Origin: Toxorhynchites rutilus septentrionalis
Taxonomy: Eukaryota > Arthropoda > Insecta > Diptera > Culicidae
DNA length: 64,000 bases
NCBI RefSeq assembly: GCF_029784135.1
Contig: NC_073746.1
Location: 248,443,307-248,507,306 of the forward strand
Reading direction: 5' to 3'
Positions within the stretch are counted from its first letter, which is position 1. Every line of letters starts with the position of its first letter. Under the pieces are notes generated by a model that made no database searches, was not told the origin of the DNA, and saw only the letters and a list, made by a program, of their open reading frames with translations. The position numbers were made by a program, and so were the translations under genes. Shown here one piece after another: positions 22,214 through 33,362 of this stretch.

Positions 22214-22999
22214 CGCGCCACTTTTCAATTTCATCAATTGCCTTTTTCAACAGATATACGGTGCGGGATTAACACTGCACCGGTGGACTTTTGGACAAGT
22301 TCTTTATTTTCTCAGTCAAAACTAAACAATAATATTAGTTTTGACTGAGAAAAAAATTTTAAAATAACTTACAGTGTCATTATGATCAACAGCATTTTCG
22401 TTGTTTGTTTGGTGTTCAAACTCTCGTCGTTTCTAGTGGGGTGACGCTGTTGGTTGAAGTTCAGTTCTGCTGCTACGGCTGCACTTCGTTGGTACACTCT
22501 TTCATCTCTTCGTAGCGAATTTAAACAAAAATTTGCTATGTTCATCACTGTTCATTGGGCGTATGCACTCGCTTGTTCGTATTTTTATGAGTTTCCATAG
22601 AGTACTCCATATACTGTTACAAACTTCTGTAAATGATTTTGAGTTTTTTACATAATATTGTCATAGTCCACTTGTTCTTTACACGACTGCGCCAGTTATC
22701 CGGGTTTAATTGTCGAGGGGGTTTCAAAAAGGAAATTCGAATTGGTTCCATTGACTGATCGATGACTGACTGACTGATTTTATTAATCTAACTTAAACTA
22801 AGCTCAACTCCCTAACCAGGTACACGGCTGCCACGTTCTGCTGACTCAGGTTCTTCGTCGTTGGCATCAGTATTTCTGATAAACTTGGTGCTGATGGTTG
22901 CTATGTGGTTGAGTGACCTCCTTTGGAGCATGTAGACTATCTGCAAGGGTACAATGACTATTTGTTGGGCACGTGAGCGATACGATCCGGTGGATAACT
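22214..22999 (-). mobile_element. G5: 5' LTR and leader of a further errantivirus
   Basis: LTR 22694-22999 (306 bp) has inverted ends AGTTATCC/GGATAACT. It is followed on the minus strand by the tRNA-Ser primer site TGGCGCAGTCG (22684-22694). The leader carries an ATG exon of 23 coding bases (22395 to 22373) rich in hydrophobic codons, ending in phase 2 at a GTAAGT donor. A 19-bp perfect hairpin follows (22307-22353). The element is cut at 22213 by the G4 LTR, indicating that G4 inserted into G5. Confidence 0.65.
22307..22353. repeat. 19-bp perfect hairpin next to the G5 splice donor
   Basis: TTTTCTCAGTCAAAACTAA (22307-22325) and its exact complement (22335-22353) with a 9-base loop. It starts about 19 bases after the GTAAGT donor in the element's sense. 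Confidence 0.9.
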
Positions 23000-23848
23000 T
23001 GTATATACAGAATTACAGATTTTCAACAAAGATATTGAATTTACCGTTTTTTTAAATTCAATTTTACATATTAATTTTATTACAGTGCATGCATATAAAT
23101 CATGCTCGGAGGTGTCGGAGCGGGATAAAACTCAACTTGCCCTGCAATTCGTTCTAATCAATCGAACTACTGCGTCGAGATCGTGTGCGGTGGCTTGCAG
23201 GTTTCCGATTGCACCTCTCTCGCGCGTGCGACTCGTCTTCAATTATGTTGCATGCGCGTCTTGGGGAAGGAAGGTATTGAATTAGAGAGACTTTAAACTC
23301 TGGGAGTTCATTCGTCTCTAATCGCGTCTTGGGGGTTTCGGATTGCATTCTTCGATTATGCTTATCGGCGATCGAAGCACGCCGACCTTACGACGCAAGT
23401 GTGTTGCCGGTTAGTATTCGACGTTCTGCAGAACAGACCGTCCAAGGCTGAACCAGAAGTTAGACTGTGAAAATCCTGCGTAACGAGAATTCCAATTTCG
23501 TAACTTCCTTGCAAGGGAGAGTTTGGTTAGAATCGTCCTGCAGTACAGGACAATTCTAATTCCAAGTTTTTATAGGTTTCTATGTTCCACTTGCAGTACA
23601 AGTGAAACAGAGTAGCTTATGGATAGTAGGCAAAGTGAAAGCTTTTCAACAATGTAACTTCCTCACGCCGGAGAAAAACTTTTTTCGGATAATAAGGACT
23701 CGAACGCTCCGAAGCGGGAATATGTGTCTATGTTATACTCTTTATGTGTTAAGTTTCTTCCAGTCGCTGGTTGGGTTGAACCGCAACGAAATCCAATTGC
23801 TGATCCTAGCACAACTGACCTATATCCATACTCGCTAGAGCGTGCGCG
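23000..23848. other. Unassigned DNA between G5 and G6
   Basis: No gene. It contains three short palindromic hairpins around a TGCAG core (near 23427, 23543 and 23594) and a GCGCG-rich stretch next to the G6 LTR. It may be the older host or element DNA into which G5 and G6 inserted. Confidence 0.4.
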
Positions 23849-24107
23849 AGTTAAATGTTCTTTATTGTGATATACTTTTTAATAAATCATACCGATCTCT
23901 CTGACCGCTCAAACTAAACTAAATCTTTATTTTCAAACCTAATTCTAAATACAGTTCATGGTGCTATGTTCCGTCGACACTGCATTTTCATCCGAAGCTG
24001 CACTGTTTTGATTATCAGCAACTCTGGTGTTTATTGATTCTCCGTTTTCGGTTTATTTATCGGCTTCATCGTGTCAGCATTTAGTGGCTGTGTCACCGAA
24101 GCTAACT
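23849..24107 (-). repeat. G6 3' LTR, 259 bp
   Basis: Minus strand starts AGTTAGCTTCGGTG right after the purine tract and ends TTTAACT. The outer flank is CGCGCACG. It aligns with the G4 LTR apart from a few insertions in G4, and with the G6 5' remnant at 29933-30060. Confidence 0.85.
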
Positions 24108-24191
24108 CGTCCCCCTTTAGAGATGAGGTTCCATTCTCATCACCTGCTGTATGATCGAATATCTGAAGTTGTGTTGATTATCCATTGATAT

Positions 24192-25637
24192 CTATTCCGA
24201 AATATGCTGAGGTGTTTGTTGTATTTTGACCTTGGTTATTCTGTTGGAGAAAATTTTGAAAAGAAATACGATACCAATTATTATGCAAGGGAGACTGATG
24301 AATCCTCCTAGCGTGGGCAGGGTTGGCCACCGAAAGCTCTTGTTGTTTAACCGGATAAAGTCCATCTCTTTCCTTGCTTCCAAATGAAAGCTGTGTAGAT
24401 GTTCCAAAGTTAGATTTGTTACTGTATGTAGTTTCTCAATTATGATTCCGTCCAACGGAAGTTGTACTGGATTTCCCGTCATACTGCAAATTTGATTAGA
24501 GTATCTATTGTTGTTAATGTTGACTTCGCAATTATGGAATGTGATTAGATATGTACCCATTAGGGTCTGATTGCTAATTCCGCAATTTGATGTTAATGAT
24601 ACATTCTTTTCAGAATTGATGACGATATTCTCATCGTCAATAATGGTAATTAAATCCTCCTGTGGGTTAAGAGTGTAATTGTAGCTTGCTTTTCGTCCCT
24701 TGAATATGTTTGGTATGCAATCGGTCCTGTCAATCTCCAATTCCTCAGATTTGTATACTGATAGTTTTAGTGAATCAATTGTGTAATATACGGAACTATG
24801 GATCAAGTAATTCCGTTTCCTTAGATTTATTTGTTTATGATGGGATGTAACAGGGTAGATGTGAACCTTTTTGAATATTCTTTCGTTTAAAGTGGGTAGT
24901 TTTATCATTAGCTCTGTATTAGCTCTGTACTACTTGTAGCGACTTTCGTATCTGCATAGCTGAGTGCCTACAAAGCATTATGAACTGTGATATTTTGCTT
25001 AACTAAATCTTGGTATAATATGTTTATTTCATCCTTACTTAGTATTTTTTCATTTAGTATTCCTACTTTAGCAAGCGATATACTATCTATGATCTGTTCC
25101 AATTTTTCCTCCAGGTATTTGAGATTAAAATATATATTAATTGAAAAGTGTTCCATGGATTTTGTATTTGAATGTTGTATTACATCACCTATTTTGCTAA
25201 CTAGTTCGTTCATTTGTAGATTGAGAGCAGTGTTAATCCCGATTTGTTCATTATTATTGGTTATAAGATCATTGATGGAAGAATTTATAATTTTCAAGTC
25301 ATTCGCGTCTGGGCTACCTGCTATGAATTTCCAGGCAGTTCCTAAAGAGTCCCAGCGCTTATGTCTTCTATGGGGTGACAAGTTTTCAAGTTTTTGGTAT
25401 ATTTCTTCAAATTTTTGTGTTATAAGTCTACTAAACTGATTAACTTCTTGTTGTTCAAATTGTGTTTTGAGATATTCTATATGATTTTGAAAGGATTCAA
25501 CATTATAATGGTGGATATAATAGTGGGATGTGCATTGTACTCTTGCTATGCCTAAGTCAAGTCCAATTAATGGAAGGTGATCTATTTTTGTACTGTCTAT
25601 TCTTTCACATGTTGTTCCTTGTATGAGAATAAGAAAT
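24192..25637 (-). pseudogene. G6 envelope gene, broken
   Basis: Acceptor TTATTACAG sets the exon start at 25637, 28 bases after the pol stop. The frame is open with a hydrophobic start, then a furin-type site (RRHKR) and DSLGTAWKFIAGSPD, to a TAG near 24968. After an 11-bp tandem duplication that shifts the frame, a second stretch (24192-24908) encodes the Cys-containing ectodomain and a membrane segment (LGGFISLPCIIIGIVFLF) with a short tail. The two breaks rule out a full-length product from this copy. Similarity to the G3, G1 and G10 envelopes is evident in the post-cleavage segment and the SNC/HSFHLE motifs. Confidence 0.8.
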
Positions 25638-25665
25638 CTGTAATAAGAGGAAATAAATTGAAATA

Positions 25666-28199
25666 TTAAATTTTTCTTATTTTTATATCATTCTTATGAA
25701 TTTTTCTTCCATCATCCAATGTAACTGTGCTTTTATTAACATCTTTTATTTTTCCTTTTTTAAATCGTTTTTTGTGTTTAATTCTTTGCCTAGCATTTTC
25801 GTATATCTCTTGATTGCATTCTATTTCCGTGTGTTTCTTATGTTTGTTATGGAAATTCAAATCCTTTTTCTGTTTTTCTATTAGATTTTTGAAAACTTTG
25901 TTAATGATTTCTGGAGTTCTGGGTGATGGAAGTATGATTTCGTATGGAGTATGTTTAGTGGATTTATGGATGGATGAGTTATATTTGTGAAGTGATAGGT
26001 TAAGTAAGTCAATAATGGATTTTTCAGGATTTTCATGCTTGGTTATGCGATAAATTTCCAAAATTGTGGAGTGGAAACGTTCTACAACACTATTCATTTC
26101 ACTGCGTCCCGTTGCAGTGACACAGGGTTTGATATAATGAGCGTTGTAAAAGTTCAGCAAGTCACCTGTCATGAAGGATTTTTCCCCGTCCATGACTAGT
26201 ATTTCCGGATAATGATATTTTGAAAGAATTTCTTTAACGACTGGGATTACGTCAATTGCTGCTCTTGATTCGATTGATTTTATCTGGGCAAATTTGGAAA
26301 ATTTATCAACATAAGTGAGATAATGACCTTTTTCTAGGAAAAGGATATCGATGTGGGCTATCTTGAAAGGAGCATTTGGAATGGGAGTTTCTTGGATAGG
26401 GTATTTTATTGGTCTTCTGTCATATTTGTTCTCGTTACAAATCTGACAGTTGACTATAAAATCTCGTAATTTTTGCTGTAACCTTGAGAAATAAAATTTC
26501 CTTAAAATTTGTTGCTTGTTTTCTTCGACACACCGATGTGCTCTATGGTGTTCTTTTCGTATAACATCCCATTGTCTGTCCTCTTCTCGAACATCTTCAA
26601 GAAGTCTTTGAGTAAATCGAACTTTCAACAACTTTTGGTGTCCAAAATGGTTTTTATATACTTCCTGAATTTTTCCCATGATTTCTTCTGTTGTTAAAAG
26701 TCCATTCACTTTGCTTGGATTGAAGTGTGTTTTCAGTACCTGCAATATAGATGTTTCATTAATATCGTTCATTACTATGTTTATTCTAGTGTATGATTCA
26801 AACGGATGTTCCACTGTCACTTTGTCTGGACCTTTTTTAATAACAACTTGATGATGAAATGAATTTATAGGTGCTTCTGTGGAAAGTATATAGAAGTCAT
26901 CGCTATTATCAGCAGAATGTCTAGTTCCTGTCATAGAACAGACTAGTATACTTAATGCATCTGCGACAACATTTGTCTTGTCTGGTTTATACACGATTTG
27001 GTAATCGTGTTCTTGGAGATATGCCTTCCATCTTTTTAGTTTGGCATTTGTATTTTTCGGCGATAAGGCAAAAGTAAGGGGTTGGTGGTCTGTAAGAATT
27101 TGAAATTTTGCACCGTATAGCTAGTTTCGGAAAATTTGCAGCGACCAAAAAATCGCAAGCATTTCCTTTTCTGGAACAGAATATTTTTCTTCGGTTTTTG
27201 TTAAAGTTCTCGATGCGAAATGAATCGGGCGATCTTGGCCAATTTCACCTTGTGATAAAACGGCACCTATTGCAAAGTCTGACGCGTCTGTTGTGAGAAT
27301 AAATGGTTTGCTATAGTCCGGGTAAATTAGAATGTCTGATGAGGATAGTATATTTTTAAATTTTATGAAGCAGCTTTTTTCATTTTCCGATAAATTGATT
27401 TTTCTATTAGAGGTGGGGTTTCTCTCCCCTCGAAGAAGGTTTGTAAGGGGTTTTGCAATTTTTGCGAAATCCTTTACGAATCTTCGGTAATATCGCATCA
27501 TACCTAGAAAAGATCGAATTTCTTTAAGACTTTTAGGCTCTGGATATTTATTTATGACTTCGATTTTTTAAATATTTGGCATAATACCGTCTGTGCCAAT
27601 AATAAACCCTAGAAATTCGATTTGTGAATGATGAAATTCTGATTTGTCGAGTTGAATTTTTAAATTTGCTTTGTTAATGGTTTCCAATATTATTTGAAGA
27701 TTTTTTTGGTGTTCCTCGAACGTTCTTCCGAAAACAATGACATCGTCAATATATACATAGCAGATTTTTCCTATGTGTTCCCGCAGTACGTCATCAATAG
27801 CCCTTTGGAAAATTGCCGGGGCGTTTTTTAATCCAAAAGGCATACGTGGAACTCATATTTTCCATTATTGATTGAGAAGGCTGTTCTTTCAATGTCTGAC
27901 TCTCTCATTTTTATCTGATGAAAACCAGATGCTAAGTCGAGAGTTGTGAAATATTTTTGACCCTTAAGTTGATCCAAAACATAACTAATCTCAGGCATAG
28001 GATATTTATCTGAGATAGTTTTTTCATTTAATTTCCGATAGGCTCTGAAATCGTATGGCCGTGAAGTTTTACAGGCCCATGGAAGTTTTGGGTCAATTAG
28101 ATTTATATTTGCTCCCGTATCAATTAAAAACGGGAAATTTCCAATTGTTGTTTTGAAATTTATGTATGGAAGAGTTGGTTTTACCAACTCGGTTTTCAT
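25666..28199 (-). pseudogene. G6 pol, broken
   Basis: Protease (LIDTGANINL) is fused by a deletion directly to RT (YRKLNEKTISDKYPMPEI), losing the protease-RT spacer. A frameshift near 27830 follows, then RT with YIDD (CYVYIDDVIVFG), a TAA at 27568, RNase H (TDASDFAIGAVLSQ), a TAG at 27121, and an open integrase region (25666-26994) with H-H-C-C finger and core motifs HIDILF, MDGEKSF and VERFHS. The integrase end is intact although the rest is dead. Confidence 0.85.
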
Positions 28200-28354
28200 T
28201 CTAAAAAATTAATTTCGTTCGAAGTTGAAGGTAAACATTCTTGTACACCTTGTGTCGGTGATGGATCGTTTGGTAAAGTTTTATCTATTTGTGGATCTGC
28301 AAATTCAAATTCTTGATCTTCATATTGGTCAGTTTGATAAAAGTCATCATTTAA

Positions 28355-29466
28355 TTAATTTAAATGATACATGTACTCTGTATAGTCATCGGTTGCATAA
28401 TCTAGAGGATGTGCCACACGTTTGAAGTTTTGCACTTGATGAGACGGTGGATGTGGTCGCTTCATTTCAAAAGATGGTCTATTGCTATAATTCACATTTC
28501 TTGTTTGAATACTTGAATCTATCTCCATAGGTTCTGTTTTGGGAAACCTTTGATTTTGTTGAATTAAATTATTGTAATTAAACTGTGGTCTTTGAGGAAT
28601 ATTAAAAGGATTAGGTTTAGCAATGTTTGTCTGGGAAGGATAAAATTGATTAGGATTTCGATTTGTTTGAAATATTGGATTTCGTGGAGGAATGAATTGC
28701 CTTGGAGCTGGTACCGGATAGTGTAATATTTTCCTTGGTGGTAGCCTGGGAGGAGTATTAAAAACGATGAGGTCTCTTGGTTTGGGAATAGGGTGAGAGG
28801 AATGTTCGTTTCTAAATGGAGCAGAACGTATTTCCATGTTTTGGTATTCCAAACAGAACTGATAAGCTCTGCTAAGTGTACCTACATTTGCTGTTTTAAG
28901 TAGTACATTAAGAGGTTTTTCCAATCCTCTTATAAAAGAATCTAGTGTCTTTTTGCGAAAATAGTCTATATGAGAGGATGCATTAACATGCATTTCCTCG
29001 TCTATTTGGGTTTGAACAATAATGGCTGAAAGTAGCTCATTTACTATGCAGAAATAGGAGCTTAAACTTTCATTAGATAATTTTCTGATTGTCGTTAATT
29101 CAAAATCAAGTGTACTTACATCTCTTTTGTCTCTATAATAGAGAAGAAGAGTTCGTTTAATAATCTTCCCAATCATATAACACATTATTGACGTTCAACA
29201 CGTCTGCTGCTTCGCCGATAATCTTTCTACGAATAGTCCGAATTGATATCCCATATTCCACTGATTCATGTGGAAGGTCTTTATATAGTTCGAAAATTCC
29301 TTCGATATCAGTAATCCAACTAATTAAATCAGTTGGCTTGCCATCGAATTTAACCATGTCTTTTACAAAATCGGAGTTTTCCCACAGACGAAAAATTTTC
29401 AATTGCGTTAATTTGTGCGGGAGTTAACTCCACTTTCAATGATTCTGCTGATCGTAGGTTTGTCAT
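28355..29466 (-). pseudogene. G6 gag, frameshifted
   Basis: Starts at the minus-strand ATG near 29464 and shifts frame near 29395 and again near 29170. Capsid motifs are LISWITDIEGIFELYKDLP, KIIGEAADVL and SFIRGLEKPL; the tail is Pro/Asn/Gln-rich with EPMEID and no zinc knuckle. G2 is a fragment of the same gag type. Confidence 0.75.
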
Positions 29467-29555
29467 TTTAGATCACTTTTTATTTCACTCTTAATCTTTA
29501 TTAATCTTTTAATTTATAATCACTATTCTACACTTTTTAAAATGAATTATTATTA

Positions 29556-29822
29556 TTAAAACTTACATGAAGGACCGTGTCCTGTTGACGGCCGGCATTT
29601 GCAATCCGGTCTTTTGTTGGCTGTCCTCGAGGAAACGGGGGAACTACAAGCAGGCACGTTTGGTTTCTCCGTTTTGCTTCTGCTACTTCGGGCCAGTGGT
29701 GCCGATCGGGCTCGGGTCCTCGGTGTCTTGTAGTTCGCTTTTGCGATATGTTCAGTGTCTGGCTCTTTGAACCAGTAAATTTTTAGCACAACCTGGCTCT
29801 TTGAACCAGGAAAAACTTTCAT
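29556..29822 (-). other. G6 leader: repeated hairpins, upstream frame and env donor
   Basis: The leader encodes an 88-codon frame starting MKVFPGSKSQVV, homologous to the G4 leader frame at 21584-21814. Two copies of CTGGTTCAAAGAGCCAG-type hairpins lie near 29763-29815. A separate ATG exon of 32 coding bases (29598 to 29567) ends at a GTAAGT donor in phase 2 and matches the phase of the env acceptor at 25637. Confidence 0.6.
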
Positions 29823-29932
29823 TAAGTTTTTTATTGCACCTGTTTTTTTTACATTTTTACACTGAACTACACTTTATACTGTTCCCGTTGCCAGAGGATC
29901 TCGCCTCCAGCCTCCTCTGGCAACGAGCCTCC

Positions 29933-30060
29933 AGTTAAAAGTTCTTTATTGTGATATACTTTTTAAAAAATCATACCGATCTCTCTGACCGCTCAAACTA
30001 AACTAAATCTTTATTTTCAAACCTAATTCTAAATACAGTTCATGGTGCTTTGTTCCGTCG
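29933..30060 (-). repeat. G6 5' LTR remnant
   Basis: 128 bp aligning with the R-U5 side of 23849-24107, up to GTTCCGTCGAC. The U3 part is missing and replaced by G7 pol. The inner border reads AACTGGAGGCTC, the primer-site-like sequence shared with G4. Confidence 0.8.
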
Positions 30061-30660
30061 ACGACGTATCTAGGATGAAAGTTTGTTGGTAATAAAATTT
30101 CCTTATTTGTAGTATTAATAATTCTAATATGGCAATTGCCTTTGTTCACCAGAGTATTGGTACAAAATACTCCAGGACATATTTCTTTAGAGAAAATTAC
30201 ACTATCTTCCTGAATGTCAATGTTTTTAATTTGTTTAATTATCTCACACCTAGGTGGTATAAGATTCGAGTTGACTTGCTTGTCTACTATTGGAATTGTA
30301 AATGTTTCGAAATTATGTGTCAATTTGAGTAGCCAGGAATCGTAATCTACCTTACATCTGTGATTTGAAAATCTCTCCCTAAAATTCCATCAGTAGGAAT
30401 CGGGAAATCATTTCTTTATTACATTTGCTTGTGTAGTACCCATCGTACTTACATTTCCCTGACCGATTCCAATTATACTGCATTTTTGACTGGGATTTGA
30501 GTTTTTCTGACTAATCCGCATTTGACAACTGATATATCAGAGCCACAATCAACAATGAATGATAATTACACATCTGACATATCAACCATCAGCTGAACGT
30601 AATTGGAGGCAGACACATTTATTGTGTATGCTGCTCCAAATGTACCCCTAAAGGGTGGAT
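30061..30660 (-). pseudogene. G7 protease and spacer region
   Basis: Minus-strand reading gives a gypsy protease-RT spacer (30061-30323: IPPRCEIIKQIKNIDIQEDS, PGVFCTN, RIINTTNKEILLP) and, further upstream, a degenerate protease whose catalytic motif reads DCGSD rather than DTGA. It is truncated at the G6 LTR before the RT. Confidence 0.6.
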
Positions 30661-31921
30661 ATTTCCATTAGTTGGCTGTAAAATATGTTGTTGCTGCGGC
30701 ATTTGAATGTGTGGTTGCAGCGGCAATTGAATTGCCTGTTGCCCTGGGTGTTTATATTGGACACCATTTTGTTGAGCAAAGTACATATTCGGTGGATAAC
30801 GTCCACTCTGAGTCCAATTACCACTTTGGTTCGAGAAGTTTCCTCGATGAGACCCATTTCCTCTCTGATTTCTATAGTGTCCACGATTTGATTGTGGATT
30901 TTGAAAATTTCAATTTCGATCATGTTGGTTATAATGAGAATAATTACCACGTCCTCTATGGTGCGTTCCACCACGTTGATTGATTTACTCGACTCGATAA
31001 AATTTGAGCATTTGTTGAGGATGTGTTGTTGCTATTTGATGAATGTTCAGCATTTTCCAATACCTTTTGAATAGCGTCATTAATTTTGTTGAAGGACCCA
31101 GCCTTCAGGATAAGCTTTGTATCTGTGTTCTTGATACCGCTTGTAAGAGCTTCTACTCCTTTCTTGGTTGCCATCGTATTAGCTCTGTTCACTGGAATTT
31201 GCTCCCTTACGTAACACGCTTTGAGTTTTTATGTTAAATTTTCAATTTCGTTGCAAAAAGATTCAATTGAATCCCGTTGCCTAACGGCTTTTAGTTTTGC
31301 TTCTAAACCATCAGATGTGATTTTCGAATCACAATGTCGCTTTAGTGCATCAGTTATCGCTTCCAAATCATCAGCACCGGTTATGATTTGGCGAGCGATG
31401 CCCGTTAAACGGGACTTCACGAATCTAATTACTGTTACCTGAGCCGCTTGCTTCTGAGCAGGGGTACCGGCGTCGAAATCATTGTCGACTGTGTCTTTAA
31501 ACAAAGTCACGGCGTCAATGAATGCATCTAAGTGTTCTGGTGCACCATCGTACATTTGTACTAGGGTGGTGCCCAGTTTAATGTCTACCTTTGGGATTGC
31601 CATTTTATGTCCTTTGTATAATTTCAAAAATGTAAATATTATTTGAGAAACTAATTTAAATGAAATAAGTTGATGTAATTCCAACCGCGTGTTAATAATG
31701 TTATGAATGTCACCAAATACTAGTCTAATTGCTTGGAGATGAAATGGTTGCTGTTTGTTATCGATATTTTCAATTAAAACCAATATTTCATTGTATAATT
31801 GTTTAGCTACTTCAAGTTTTGCTACTAGAGTTTCTCTCCTATATCGCCGATTTGGCGATTTTTTAAATTTTTTAAAAATATTTGCCAATTTTTCAGTTTT
31901 TGTAGATAAAAAATCTTCCAT
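30650..31921 (-). pseudogene. G7 gag with RG-rich tail
   Basis: Frame 31229-31921 (230 codons) with capsid-like motifs (APEHLDAFIDAVTLFKD, VKSRLTGIARQIITG, LKRHCDSKI), interrupted by one in-frame TAA and continuing to 30956. The C-terminal part then continues in a shifted frame as an Arg/Gly/Asn-rich segment (RGGTHHRGRGN). This RGG-like tail replaces a zinc knuckle. An N-terminal helix (RYRRETLVAKLEVAKQLYNE) also occurs in G9. Confidence 0.6.
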
Positions 31922-31938
31922 TGATGTTATTAACTTAC

Positions 31939-32395
31939 ATGTACACGGTGTTTGCCATTTCCGTCGGCCTAGGGCCTTTTGTTACCCATACTGTATTTGC
32001 TTGTTTCACTTTTCACGGCACATTGTAGTTGTTAATTTTGTACGCCTCTAGTTGTGAACACTGAACTTCTAGTTCGACCCAAAATTCGACTGTTTGTTTT
32101 CTTAGCAAGCCGGCCTCTTGGCACGGTCAGCCATGTTATATTCGGACTTCGTAATCACAAGTCTATACTCAATGAAGGTTGAAAACATTCTGTCTTTATT
32201 GCATTCTTTTAAAAGTTACAGTCTCCTACTGGAGACACTTGAAGCACCGATATATAAATTTCTATGTACCCGATCACCAATCAGCGATCGTTGTACATGC
32301 GAAAGAGAGAGAGAGATAGCATATCCCTAAAAATCCATGACTGTACTCTTGGTAACCGTCATGGTTCATTAAATCAGTAATGCGACACTTCTGTT
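31939..32395 (-). other. G7 leader and probable LTR
   Basis: An ATG exon of 20 coding bases (31958 to 31939) ends at a GTAAGT donor in phase 2, as in G3-G6. Upstream an LTR-like segment (about 32070-32390) begins TGTCGCATTACTG and has a TATATA box near 32250 and an AATAAA near 32200. No second LTR copy is present, so the ends are uncertain. Confidence 0.45.
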
Positions 32396-32569
32396 TGTCG
32401 CCTTAAATGCCAGGCATTGAACTGAAGGTTCGATGCCGCGTAGAAATATCCTTCTCAGCATGTTCCCACTGGTGTGGTCTGCTAGAAGTGCATTATTAAA
32501 AGAATGAGGAGAATGACATGTGAGATGCACATGTCACAGGAACATTCTTCACGGCATTCGAATGAATTA

Positions 32570-33010
32570 GAATTTACCATGGTCGATATTGAATGCTGTT
32601 TTCGGTATAACCTTCGGATTTATTTCTTTCTAATGGAATCCGCCTGGTAAATCCAGCACCATCAAATACTGAGCTTTTCAAGACGATCGAGTATTTCACT
32701 TATCTCCGGAAAAGGATGTCGGTCTGCGGGAGTTTTCCCATTCAACTTCCTGTAGTCCACTACTATCCGGTATTTTCTCTTACCTTACCTGTTGGGACCT
32801 TTTTTTGGGACCACTTTGTTCTTTGTTCTTAATTAGGTTGATTAATTTGTGGCAAAATCTTTCTCGTCACCATAATGTTCGTCGAACAATCTTTTTGATA
32901 GTTTTTGATAATTTCTCTAAGCTCAACCACCATTGTACGGGGTGATACGTGGCGAATTACTCGTCGGTTCTCCTGTCGGCGTCGTTGCTATGTTGATGCG
33001 TTGTCAACTG
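32570..33010 (-). pseudogene. G8 gag and RT scraps
   Basis: Minus-strand reading gives a broken RT segment ([20 protein letters not shown], then ILDRLEK) at about 32570-32830 and a Gag scrap with the YGDE/FATN motif near 32850-32890. The gag-to-RT distance shows a large internal deletion. Confidence 0.5.
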
Positions 33011-33025
33011 ATGCTTAACGAAGCC

Positions 33026-33362
33026 AACTCGTTGTTGCGGTAATCATTTTGAACACTTTATTTGTTTAACACCACACTCGCGTATCCCACTTCTGATATC
33101 AATACTTCTCTAATGTAAGTGTTTCTCAGTCGGTTGAAGTTTTTAAAAACTGAGATTACTTTACGAAACATTATTATTCAATCAATCACGATACAGAAAC
33201 ATAACGAACTGCGCTGCCGGCTCGCTTTTATTACCTAATTTTGCCATCCTATGCGCGTTCCGCGCCCTCATGCCTGATTGGCGCGCGCTGCATGGCGTAA
33301 TACACCACGTTGCGCGCCAAATGATTCTATTTACTTATTCATCTAACAGTATTTTCCTAACT
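33026..33362 (-). repeat. G8 5' LTR
   Basis: Minus strand starts AGTTAGGAAAATACTG, homologous for about 100 bp to the G1 LTR start and including the same GC palindrome (33278-33320). An AATAAA lies near the 3' end. The inner end near 33026 is approximate. Confidence 0.55.

Larger units (their letters stand above)
23849..30060 (-). mobile_element. G6: degenerate env-bearing errantivirus
   Basis: Minus-strand order: truncated 5' LTR (29933-30060), leader with splice donor, gag, pol, env, purine tract (AAAGGGGGACG) and 3' LTR (23849-24107). Several frameshifts, nonsense codons and one deletion break the genes. The 5' LTR is cut at 30060, where G7 pol sequence begins. Confidence 0.85.

Noticed and set aside
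30672..30983. Plus-strand 103-codon frame rich in Val/Asn
   Set aside because: It is the complement of the G7 Gag RG-rich tail.
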